From Ewingella allii (GTDB lineage Bacteria; Pseudomonadota; Gammaproteobacteria; Enterobacterales; Enterobacteriaceae): a stretch of 64,000 nt of DNA. The translations under genes were made by a program, and so were the position numbers. The stretch lies in the NCBI RefSeq assembly GCF_044430645.1, contig NZ_JAWUDN010000006.1, positions 186,001-250,000 on the forward strand, in the 5' to 3' direction. The notes under the pieces were generated by a model. It was not told the DNA's origin. It worked only from the letters and a program-made list of their open reading frames with translations, and searched no databases. This document shows, in pieces, positions 34,066 to 41,827 of the stretch. The number at the start of each line of letters is the position of its first letter. The first letter of the stretch is position 1.

Positions 34066-35154
34066 ATGTCTAAGAAATTACGTATCTCTCTGATTGCTAC
34101 TGCCGTTTTGATGTCTTCCTCTGCAATCTCTGCATTACCTCAAGGGTACCCGGCTGACTACCAGAAGCTGGTCGACGGCGCCAAGAAAGAGGGCAAAGTC
34201 GTTATTTATTCCACCACCGACGTTAAGGCCGCAGGGCCGCTGATCCAGGGCTTTGAAGCGACTTATCCGGGTGTGAAAGTCGAATACAACGACATGAACA
34301 GCACCGAGCTGTACAACCGTTTTATTAGTGAGCAGGCGGCGGGCGGCAACAGCGGCGACGTGGTGTGGAGTTCCTCCATGGACACCGCGCTGAAGCTGGC
34401 GACCGACTACGCGCAGGAATATACCTCGCCGGAACATGGGCAACTGCCTAAGTGGGCAGTGTGGAAAGAGAAGGCTTACGGCACCACCTATGAGCCAGTG
34501 GTGTTTATCTACAACAAACGCCTGATCCCAGCCGGTGACGTGCCGGACTCTCATGCGGCCTTGGCTAAGCTGATTGCCAGCCAGACCGACAAATTCAAGA
34601 AGAAAGTCACCACCTATGACATTGAGAAATCAGGTCTGGGCTTCATGCTTTCCGTTGAAGATTTCAAGGCTGACCCGAACTACTTCAAAACGCTGGCTGA
34701 CGTCGCCAAGGGCGGCTTAGCCGTGCAGTCCTCCACCGGCACCATGATGGAAAGGGTGTCGTCTGGCGAAAACCTGATTGGTTTTAACATCTTAGGCTCC
34801 TACGCCGAGGCCCGCGCCAAAACTGATCCGTCTCTCGGGATCTCCTATCCGAAGGATTACACGCTGGTCCTGTCCCGCGTCTCCTTTATCAGCAAAGAAG
34901 CCAAAAACAGCAACGCGGCGCGCCTGTGGCTGGACTACGTGCTGTCGGAAAAAGGCCAAAGCATCCTGGCGAATCAGGGCGACATTCCTTCCATCCGTAA
35001 CGACATCGAAGGCAATAACGATATCGACGGTATGACCAAAATGTTGGGTAACGCCCTCAAACCTATCCCGGTTGATGAAACGCTGCTGGAGTACTTACAG
35101 CAGAAAAAACGCCTTGATTACATCAAGCAATGGCGCGAGGCCGCGGCCAAATAA
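34066..35154 (+). CDS. Fbp/Afu-type ABC transporter, periplasmic substrate-binding protein
   Basis: This is the binding protein of a three-component importer with the fused permease and ATPase that follow. A signal peptide (cleavage near AISA-LPQG) leads into an extracellular solute-binding family 1 fold: VVIYSTTDVKAAGPLIQGFEATYPGVKVEYND, then AWKEKAYGTTYEPVVFIYNK and the FVSFISKEAKN/ARLWLDYVLSEKGQ-like C-lobe. Relatives carry ferric iron or sugar phosphates (Fbp, Afu families). I see no Fur box upstream and cannot assign the substrate. A palindromic repeat begins directly after the stop codon. Confidence 0.8.
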   Translation: MSKKLRISLIATAVLMSSSAISALPQGYPADYQKLVDGAKKEGKVVIYSTTDVKAAGPLIQGFEATYPGVKVEYNDMNSTELYNRFISEQAAGGNSGDVVWSSSMDTALKLATDYAQEYTSPEHGQLPKWAVWKEKAYGTTYEPVVFIYNKRLIPAGDVPDSHAALAKLIASQTDKFKKKVTTYDIEKSGLGFMLSVEDFKADPNYFKTLADVAKGGLAVQSSTGTMMERVSSGENLIGFNILGSYAEARAKTDPSLGISYPKDYTLVLSRVSFISKEAKNSNAARLWLDYVLSEKGQSILANQGDIPSIRNDIEGNNDIDGMTKMLGNALKPIPVDETLLEYLQQKKRLDYIKQWREAAAK

Positions 35155-35269
35155 AATACTCGTCATCCTTCGAGCCACAGGGGCGACTCACCCGAATCAC
35201 TGACTTGAGTAAGCACATCGGGGGTCATTTGCTTGCCGCCTTCCTATGACTCAAATGATTTAGGGTATT
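35155..35269. repeat. YPAL-like palindromic repeat, copy 1
   Basis: Ends form an inverted repeat (AATACTC... / ...AGGGTATT), with internal CACTGACTTGAGTAAG and TTGCCGCCTTCCTAT blocks. It is similar over its length to the element at 52284-52410. From memory this resembles the dispersed intergenic repeat seen in Yersinia and Serratia (YPAL). It starts right at the end of the binding-protein gene, inside the transport operon. Confidence 0.7.
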
Positions 35270-35387
35270 GATTGATTTAAATCGGTAAAACGGGATGCGC
35301 GTCGGTGAAAAAGGGCGCGTATCCCCTCGATTTGCTCTGACCGTCTTCATTTGCATGGCTCAGAGCGCATAACCGAAGGGACGTGAC

Positions 35388-37157
35388 ATGATTGCATTAC
35401 GCAGAAAGTGGCAGAGCCTGCCGCGCAGCGTAGTGGTGTTGATAACCGCGCTGGTTATCTACATTCCACTGTCGTTTATCGTTATACAAAGTTTTCTCTC
35501 GGCGCCATTCTTTTCGCCTTCGAAGGAGTTCAGCCTTGAATCCTTTGAATTTATCTTCACCGATCCTGATTTCTATAAGGCGCTGAAAAGCGGCTTTATT
35601 CTGGCCTTTGGGCTGATTGTCATTTCTATTCCTCTGGGCGGTATTCTGGCGTTCCTGATGGTGCGCACCGATTTACCGGGAAGACGGCTGATCGAGCCGC
35701 TGATCCTGGTGCCGATTTTCGTCTCGCCAATGGTATTGGGCTTTGGTTACGTGGTGGCGGCGGGGCCGGTGGGATTCTTCTCCCTGTGGGCTGAATCGCT
35801 GTTCGGTTTCGTACCGTGGAACATCTATGCCATGTCGAGCATCGTGGTGATCGCGGGCCTGACTCACGTGCCGCACGCCTACCTTTATATCTCCTCAGCG
35901 CTGCGCAGCGTTGGGTCAGATGTAGAAGAGGCCGCGCGCACGGCGGGGGCCACGCCGCTACAGGTCATGACCGCCGTCAGCCTGCCGATGGTGCGCCCGT
36001 CAATCCTCTACGCCAGCGTGCTGCTGTTTTTCCTCGGGCTGGAAGTGTTCGGCCTGATGCTGGTGTTGGGCGACCCGGAAGGCAACATGGTGCTGGCCAC
36101 TTACCTTTATAAGCTGACCAACAAGCTCGGCACGCCGTCTTATCACCTGATGGCCGCCGTCGCCGTGGTGCTGATTTGTATCACCGTGCCGCTGGTGATG
36201 CTGCAACGCCGCCTGATGCGCACCGCCAACCGTTTTGTCACCGTCAAAGGTAAGGCCTCGCAGGCTCGCGCACTGCCTCTGGGCAAATGGCGCTGGGTGG
36301 CTGGCGCGGTGGTGGCATTCTGGCTGACCGTCACTATCGGCGTGCCGCTGGTGGGCGTGGTGCTGCGCGCCTTTATCTCCAACTGGGGCGTCGGCGTGTC
36401 GCTGTGGGACGAACTTTCGCTCAATACTTTCCGCACCATTTGGGAACAGCCAAACCTGCTGCGGGCGATTGTGAACTCAATGGCAATTGGCGTCTTTGGC
36501 GGGGCGCTGGCGGTAGTTTGCTACCTGTTCATCGGCATCGCCATGCACCGCAAGCCGGACGGCGTGACGCGCTTCCTCGACTACAGCGTATTGGTGCCGC
36601 GCGCGGTGCCGGGCCTGCTGGCCGGTCTGGCCTTCTTGTGGGTGTTCCTGTTCCTGCCGATGTGGCTTGATAACGCGCTGAAATCGGGCTGGCTCTCTGG
36701 CCTGCCGGTGTCTGAGTGGCTGCGTGAGAATCTGGTGGTGTGGCTGCGTTCGCTGCGCAGCACCATCTTCAGCGTCTGGCTAGCCTATACCGTGGTGTGG
36801 ATGGCTTACGGCCTGCGGCTTATCTCTTCGACCCTGCTTCAGGTCGGGCCGGAGCTGGAAGAGGCGGCACGCAGCACGGGCGCCACCCGTGGACAAATCA
36901 CCCGCCACGTCACCATCCCGCTGTCGCGTTATGGCCTGATTGGCTCCTGGTTGCTGATGTTCCTGATTTTCGAGCGCGAATATTCCACCGGCGTCTATCT
37001 GTTGTCGCCGGGCACGGAGACTATCGGCTCAATGCTGGTTTCCCTGTGGGCGGCGGGGGCGATTGATATCGTGGCCGCGCTCTCCTTTATTAACATCCTG
37101 CTGGTGGTGTTAGGTCTGGGTATTGCCTTACGTTTTGGAGTCAAATTACATGATTGA
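35388..37157 (+). CDS. Fbp/Afu-type ABC transporter, fused permease
   Basis: This 589-residue inner-membrane protein is two binding-protein-dependent permease domains in one chain, as in FbpB and AfuB. Each half has about six helices and a cytoplasmic EAA loop that contacts the ATPase: VEEAARTAGATPLQVMTAVSLPMVRPSILYA in the first and LEEAARSTGATRGQITRHVTIPL in the second. It lies 233 nt after the binding-protein gene (the gap holds the repeat) and overlaps the ATPase gene by 8 nt. Confidence 0.85.
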   Translation: MIALRRKWQSLPRSVVVLITALVIYIPLSFIVIQSFLSAPFFSPSKEFSLESFEFIFTDPDFYKALKSGFILAFGLIVISIPLGGILAFLMVRTDLPGRRLIEPLILVPIFVSPMVLGFGYVVAAGPVGFFSLWAESLFGFVPWNIYAMSSIVVIAGLTHVPHAYLYISSALRSVGSDVEEAARTAGATPLQVMTAVSLPMVRPSILYASVLLFFLGLEVFGLMLVLGDPEGNMVLATYLYKLTNKLGTPSYHLMAAVAVVLICITVPLVMLQRRLMRTANRFVTVKGKASQARALPLGKWRWVAGAVVAFWLTVTIGVPLVGVVLRAFISNWGVGVSLWDELSLNTFRTIWEQPNLLRAIVNSMAIGVFGGALAVVCYLFIGIAMHRKPDGVTRFLDYSVLVPRAVPGLLAGLAFLWVFLFLPMWLDNALKSGWLSGLPVSEWLRENLVVWLRSLRSTIFSVWLAYTVVWMAYGLRLISSTLLQVGPELEEAARSTGATRGQITRHVTIPLSRYGLIGSWLLMFLIFEREYSTGVYLLSPGTETIGSMLVSLWAAGAIDIVAALSFINILLVVLGLGIALRFGVKLHD

Positions 37158-38220
37158 GTTAAGCGTCGATAATCTGCATTTAACCTATGGCGACAACCCG
37201 GTGCTGAAAGGCGTATCCATGGATTTAAAACGTGGAGAAGTGGTGTCACTCCTTGGGCCATCCGGCAGTGGCAAAACCACGCTGTTGCGCGCCGTGGCGG
37301 GGCTGGAGAAGCCGACGCAGGGTCGCATTGTGATCGGGAAAAACACCGTTTACGACGGCAGCCCGCGCAGCGAAATCCCGGCCGAAGAGCGCAATTTGGG
37401 GCTGGTGTTCCAGTCCTACGCCCTATGGCCGCACAAAACCGTGTTCGAAAACGTGGCTTACCCGCTGAAACTGCGCAAAGTGGCCTCGGGCGAAATGAAC
37501 CAGCGGGTGCAATCGGTGCTAGACCAGCTCGGGCTGGGGCATCTCGGCAAGCGCCACCCGCACCAGCTGTCTGGTGGTCAGCAGCAGCGCGTGGCCATTG
37601 GCCGTGCCCTGGTTTATAACCCGCCGGTGATTTTGCTGGATGAGCCACTCTCCAACCTTGATGCCAAACTGCGCGAGGAAGCACGCGTCTTCCTGCGCGA
37701 ACTGATCATTAAGCTAGGCCTGTCGGCGCTGATGGTCACCCACGACCAGAACGAGGCGATGGCGATTTCCGACCGCATTTTGCTGCTCAACAATGGCAAA
37801 ATTGAACAGCAGGGCACGCCGCAGGAGATGTACGGTTCGCCGAAAACCCTGTTTACCGCCGAGTTTATGGGCAGCAATAACCGTCTGCACGGCAAAATCA
37901 CTGAGCTGAGCAACGGCAGGGCGCGCATTGAAGGTAAGGATTGGGCGCTGTGGGGGCTGGCGGGCGAGGGCGTGCAGGTCGGGCAGCAAGCCACGGCGGT
38001 GATCCGCGTCGAGCAGGTGAAACTGGGCGATAGCGCCGAGGGCAACCAAATCGAGCTGCCGCTCCTAACCAGCATGTATCTTGGCGATCGCTGGGAATAC
38101 CTGTTCCGCACGGTCGCCGAAGATTTTGTGGTTCGCGCTTATGGCAGTGAAGTGCGCGGTCAGGAGATGTTCCGCCTGTCGCTACCCGCTGAACATCTGT
38201 GGATCTTCCCGAAAATCTGA
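37150..38220 (+). CDS. Fbp/Afu-type ABC transporter, ATP-binding protein
   Basis: The cytoplasmic ATPase of the importer. Walker A GPSGSGKT is at residues 36-43, Q-loop VFQSYALWPH, signature LSGGQQQRVAIGRAL, Walker B VILLDEPLSNLD and switch VTHDQNEAM. A C-terminal TOBE-like regulatory domain extends from about residue 240 to 356. The chosen ATG at 37150 overlaps the permease stop; nine more in-frame residues upstream are possible but lie deep in the permease gene. It ends the operon at a terminator. Confidence 0.88.
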   Translation: MIELSVDNLHLTYGDNPVLKGVSMDLKRGEVVSLLGPSGSGKTTLLRAVAGLEKPTQGRIVIGKNTVYDGSPRSEIPAEERNLGLVFQSYALWPHKTVFENVAYPLKLRKVASGEMNQRVQSVLDQLGLGHLGKRHPHQLSGGQQQRVAIGRALVYNPPVILLDEPLSNLDAKLREEARVFLRELIIKLGLSALMVTHDQNEAMAISDRILLLNNGKIEQQGTPQEMYGSPKTLFTAEFMGSNNRLHGKITELSNGRARIEGKDWALWGLAGEGVQVGQQATAVIRVEQVKLGDSAEGNQIELPLLTSMYLGDRWEYLFRTVAEDFVVRAYGSEVRGQEMFRLSLPAEHLWIFPKI

Positions 38221-38233
38221 TGTGATGACTGAC

Positions 38234-38266
38234 TTTCAGGGGCTGCGGCCCCTGAAATATTTCTGT
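38234..38266 (+). terminator. Terminator after the ABC transporter operon
   Basis: TTTCAGGGGC, TGCG loop and GCCCCTGAAA form a perfect hairpin followed by TATTTCTG. It separates the transporter from the chemoreceptor gene. Confidence 0.7.
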
Positions 38267-38317
38267 CATTTCCCACGAGTAAAATTCTGCCTACGCTAAA
38301 AATTATGCAGAATTATC

Positions 38318-39967
38318 ATGAAATTAACTTCCCCTTTCTTTAAATCTCATGGCCTTTTCAGCACAGTATTCCGCACAGCTTTCACTTCTCGCCCAAGAGG
38401 TATTCTTTTTGGAGTAATTTGCGTTATCACGCTATTTTCCGCCTTGCAGATTTTCTCGACCATTATCCTCACCAACATCCTGCAAGATGCCCGCCAAAAC
38501 GTTATTGCCACCGAAAGCCTGCGCCAGCAGCAGGCGGTGATGGACAAAGCGCGCATGGAATTGCTGATCGCCAGCGATAAGCTCAACCGCGCGGGGATCT
38601 ATTTCATGCAGGATAAAGAAACCGGTTCAGACGGCAGCTGGCACAGCCTGATGGAGGAGTCGCAGGGCGCGCTCGCCGCGTCTGACAAGGCTTTCAAGCA
38701 GTTCGCCACCATGACCGGCGGCTTGCAGGGCGACGCGCAAAAGGCGGCGGCCGATCTACAGGCCAGCTACCAAATGTTCTACGACGGTCTGCGCGAGCAG
38801 TCCGACGGCCTGCAAAAAACCAACACCATTGACTCCTTCTTTAACGTGCCTATTCAGGCGTTTCAGGATGATTTCAGCGACAAATACTATCGCTACCTGA
38901 GTGTGAATGAACAGACGGCAGTCTCGCTCAGCGACCATCTGCTGGCGGCGCTGTCGCAGGCGAAGTCTCTGTTCCTCGGCGCATTGGTGCTGCTGGCGGT
39001 GATCGCCTTGGTGGTCTGGCGCGGCATTACTCGCTGGGTTATCAGGCCTTTACAGCAGCTTATCGCCCACATTCGCGTGCTGGCGGCTGGGGATCTCTCC
39101 GAGCAGATTGGCGGCAAAACCCTGCGGGTGACCGAGGTTTACCAGCTCAATCAAAGCCTGAGCGAGATGCAGTCCGGGTTGCGCAGGCTGATTAGCGAAG
39201 TGCGCGACGCGTCGTCGCATATCATGGTGAACATTAATGAAATCGCGTTAGGTAATGAGGAGCTTTCAGCCCAGGCCCTGAAGCAGCGCGATGAGCTAAA
39301 CGCCGCCAACCAGCACATTAGTTCACTGACCGAGCGCGTGAAGGACAACGCGCAGCACGCCCATCAGGCCAGCCAGCGCGCCGAGCAGGCCCAGCAGGTG
39401 GCAACCAGCGGCGGCGACGTGATGCACAAAGTGGACACGGCGATGAAAGAGATTGTCAGCCAGTCCGCCGAGATGAGTAACATCGTGGCGATGATCGACA
39501 GCGTGGCGTTTCAAACCAATATCTTGGCGCTGAATGCCGCGATTGAAGCCGCTCACGCCGGGCAGCACGGTCGCGGTTTTGCCGTGGTGGCGAAAGAAAT
39601 TGGGCTGTTGGCACAAAAAAGCAGCCATTCGACGCGCGGCATTCATCAACTCATTGAAGATTCGATGGCGCAAATTGGCCGAGGGTCGACGTCGGTGACT
39701 CACTTGGGTAAGAGCTTAAATGAGATCATCACCATTTTTAGCGGGCTTAACACGCTGGTGGGTGAAATTTCTGACGCCACCCAGCACCAGCGCGAAAGCA
39801 TTCATGAAGTCTCCGAACGCATTGTCACTCTGACTCAGGTTACGCAACAAAACAGCCAGTTGGCGCAGCAGGCGGCCAGTTCTTCACAGGAGTTATTGGC
39901 GCAATCGCAACGTTTGGAGAGGGCGGTGTCTAGATTTGGTTTGGGCGAAATTCAGGCTGCGGCTTGA
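38318..39967 (+). CDS. Methyl-accepting chemotaxis protein with divergent signalling tip
   Basis: A 549-residue membrane chemoreceptor. An N-terminal helix (GILFGVICVITLFSALQIFS) and a second one (LFLGALVLLAVIALVVW) enclose a Tar-like four-helix ligand domain with LNRAGIYFMQD. A HAMP domain follows (RPLQQLIAHIRVLAAGDLSEQIGG), then the signalling domain with hairpin FQTNILALNAAIEAAH. The tip reads EAAHAGQHGRGF where Tsr/Tar have EAARAGEQGRGF, so normally conserved Arg and Glu are replaced. There is no C-terminal NWETF pentapeptide; the chain ends GEIQAAA. No strong ribosome site precedes the ATG. The ligand is unknown. Confidence 0.9.
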   Translation: MKLTSPFFKSHGLFSTVFRTAFTSRPRGILFGVICVITLFSALQIFSTIILTNILQDARQNVIATESLRQQQAVMDKARMELLIASDKLNRAGIYFMQDKETGSDGSWHSLMEESQGALAASDKAFKQFATMTGGLQGDAQKAAADLQASYQMFYDGLREQSDGLQKTNTIDSFFNVPIQAFQDDFSDKYYRYLSVNEQTAVSLSDHLLAALSQAKSLFLGALVLLAVIALVVWRGITRWVIRPLQQLIAHIRVLAAGDLSEQIGGKTLRVTEVYQLNQSLSEMQSGLRRLISEVRDASSHIMVNINEIALGNEELSAQALKQRDELNAANQHISSLTERVKDNAQHAHQASQRAEQAQQVATSGGDVMHKVDTAMKEIVSQSAEMSNIVAMIDSVAFQTNILALNAAIEAAHAGQHGRGFAVVAKEIGLLAQKSSHSTRGIHQLIEDSMAQIGRGSTSVTHLGKSLNEIITIFSGLNTLVGEISDATQHQRESIHEVSERIVTLTQVTQQNSQLAQQAASSSQELLAQSQRLERAVSRFGLGEIQAAA

Positions 39968-40023
39968 CAGTCAACGGGGGAATCGACAAATTAGTTGCCC
40001 TGATTGCTTAAAACGGTTTTCCC

Positions 40024-40524
40024 ATGACTGAGACTTCATCCCCATCCAACGCCTGTGCTGTGAAGATTGCCAACCTTGCGGATGTACCCCAGTACCTCGA
40101 GGTTATCACAGAATACCTGCATGGCGAATGGTCTGCTTTTCCGCACTGGGCCCAGAAAGAGTATATTCGTCAGAGACTTACCCAGCGCTTAGCCAGTAAA
40201 GGCCGCCAGTTCGTGCTGGTCGCTTTCGATGAGAATAACGAAGTTGTCGGCACTGCCGGCGTGATGCGCTACGAGCTGGACGACGTGGCCGAGCGCAAAT
40301 ATTGGCTGGGCGAAGTCTTTACCCGCCACCACCTGCGCGGCCGTGGTATTGGCTCCGCCTTGATCAATGCCAGCATCGAGCGTGCGCGCGCGGCGGGTGT
40401 TGATACGCTTTGGCTCTACACGCCTGATCAAAAGGGACTCTACTCCCGCCTTGGCTGGCAGGAAGTGGAAACGCGCGAAGTGGACAACGAGCAGGTCACG
40501 GTTATGCAGCGCCCGCTGCGCTAA
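40024..40524 (+). CDS. GNAT family N-acetyltransferase
   Basis: A 166-residue GCN5-related acetyltransferase. Motif A is WLGEVFTRHHLRGRGIGSALINASIERARAAG, with the RGRGIG acetyl-CoA pyrophosphate loop, and motif B is the LWLYTPDQKGLYSRLGWQEVETR region. It lies 56 nt after the chemoreceptor gene on the same strand; no substrate can be inferred. It is convergent with the cupin gene. Confidence 0.85.
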   Translation: MTETSSPSNACAVKIANLADVPQYLEVITEYLHGEWSAFPHWAQKEYIRQRLTQRLASKGRQFVLVAFDENNEVVGTAGVMRYELDDVAERKYWLGEVFTRHHLRGRGIGSALINASIERARAAGVDTLWLYTPDQKGLYSRLGWQEVETREVDNEQVTVMQRPLR

Positions 40525-40536
40525 CTTGGCTTGAGC

Positions 40537-41139
40537 TTATTTGGCCGTGCGCCAGTAGTGCATACTTCCCTCTGAATGGCCGGTGACCGGATCGCTTTCC
40601 GGCATCGGCACCTGATTTATCGCCTTAATTCGCTCCGCCATCTTCTTCGGCTCATCGTGGCACAGGTCGGCGGTGACGTTTGGCGGATAGGCGCCGACCA
40701 GCATAAAATCGTCATCCGCTGAAATCTGCTTATGGCCGACACCCGCCGGAATTAACAGCACATCGCCGACGTTAACCTCAATAATCCTGCCTTTCTCGCC
40801 TCCCAACTGCAGCTTGGCCGAGCCTGCGTACACGCCCACTACCTCATGGGTATTGGAGTGGAAATGGGTAAACGGGTAGACCGGATAACGCCACTGGGGC
40901 GGCCAGCCGTTAGAACGGAACAGATGCTCAAGGTATTCGGCATTGTCAGCCACTTCTGGTGGGATAACGTGATGGTAAATCAGCAGAGGCAGCTTGCTGT
41001 TGGGCACGCCGCCGTCAGGTTTGCCGGTGTGCAGGATCTCCACGGCGACCTCCCGAGGTTGGGCTTTGAGGGTGAAAGGTAAGGGCAGCAGGGCGGCAAC
41101 GCTGAGTAAAGTACAAAATCGACGTCTGTCCAAAGCCAT
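40537..41139 (-). CDS. Cupin-domain protein with Tat signal
   Basis: A 200-residue protein with a twin-arginine signal (DRRRFCTLLSVAALLPL, cleavage near LKA), hence exported folded to the periplasm, probably with a bound metal. One cupin barrel is visible: FTHFHSNTHEVVGVYAGSAKLQLGG supplies the His/Glu metal ligands, and GDVLLIPAGVGHKQ the second motif with another His. It resembles YjlB-type cupins from memory. The ATG at 41139 has AGGAG 8 nt upstream; a GTG two codons earlier is too close. Function is unknown. Confidence 0.75.
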   Translation of the reverse strand: MALDRRRFCTLLSVAALLPLPFTLKAQPREVAVEILHTGKPDGGVPNSKLPLLIYHHVIPPEVADNAEYLEHLFRSNGWPPQWRYPVYPFTHFHSNTHEVVGVYAGSAKLQLGGEKGRIIEVNVGDVLLIPAGVGHKQISADDDFMLVGAYPPNVTADLCHDEPKKMAERIKAINQVPMPESDPVTGHSEGSMHYWRTAK

Positions 41140-41385
41140 TAGCACTGCTCCTTGTTACAAAAGAGAAACCAATTACCCTAAGTCCGAGGGTTTACTTCTT
41201 TCATTTATAGAACAAAGTCGCCGTTTTGACATTAACAGCGCCGCAAGGCCGCTCACTCTTTAATCACTCTTATCAGAAAAAGCCGAATTGGCGGGGTAAT
41301 TGACAAATAAAAGTCATATTAACTGGCGAAACTGACCGTTTCTTCTAGTCTTAACTAAACATAAGCACTTCAGGAGAAAGAAGTC

Positions 41386-41718
41386 ATGAATAAGAAGATG
41401 TTAATTATTGTTGCTACAGCGGTATCAGTCCTTGCTGGGTGTCAGACTTACGATCGCGCGGCAAGCTATGTTAAAGAGCCTGTGGTCAGCGACGTTAAAG
41501 TCGGTATGACCAAAGCTCAGGTTCGTGCTCTGGCGGGCCCACCTTCAACAGAAGCGACGCTGGTCCATGCTAAAGGGACTTGTCAGACCTACGCCGTTGC
41601 GCCACGTGATGGTAAAGCTCAGACTTACTTCGTCAGCTTTAACGACACGGGCCACGTAATGAATAAAGGCTACCAGTCTTGTTCAGATTACGACAAAGAC
41701 CCACAAGCCGGCCAATAA
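41386..41718 (+). CDS. osmE: Osmotically inducible lipoprotein OsmE
   Basis: OsmE is a small outer-membrane lipoprotein induced by osmotic stress and stationary phase in E. coli. The lipobox LAGC places the lipidated Cys at about residue 19. The SmpA/OmlA-like domain contains VVSDVKVGMTKAQVRALAGPPSTEATLVHAKGTCQTY and FNDTGHVMNKGYQSC, clearly matching E. coli OsmE (112 residues, here 110). AGGAG lies 9 nt before the ATG, and an intrinsic terminator follows. Confidence 0.93.
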   Translation: MNKKMLIIVATAVSVLAGCQTYDRAASYVKEPVVSDVKVGMTKAQVRALAGPPSTEATLVHAKGTCQTYAVAPRDGKAQTYFVSFNDTGHVMNKGYQSCSDYDKDPQAGQ

Positions 41719-41761
41719 CGGTTTGATTTAGCGGCAGCTTTTGCTGGCCGCTAAATAAGAA

Positions 41762-41797
41762 AACGCCTGTCAGGTTTAACCTCACAGGCGTTTTTTT
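41762..41797. terminator. Terminator between osmE and cvrA
   Basis: AACGCCTGT.AGGTT and AACCT.ACAGGCGTT pair with one mismatch, followed by seven T. Confidence 0.88.
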
Positions 41798-41827
41798 ATG
41801 GGTTTTTTGGGGTGGGAAACCTTTGGC

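Noticed and set aside
38270..38310. Possible flagellar (sigma-28) promoter before the chemoreceptor (TAAA...GCTAAAAA)
   Set aside because: The spacing between the two parts is several bases too short and the -10 part is a poor match to GCCGATAA.
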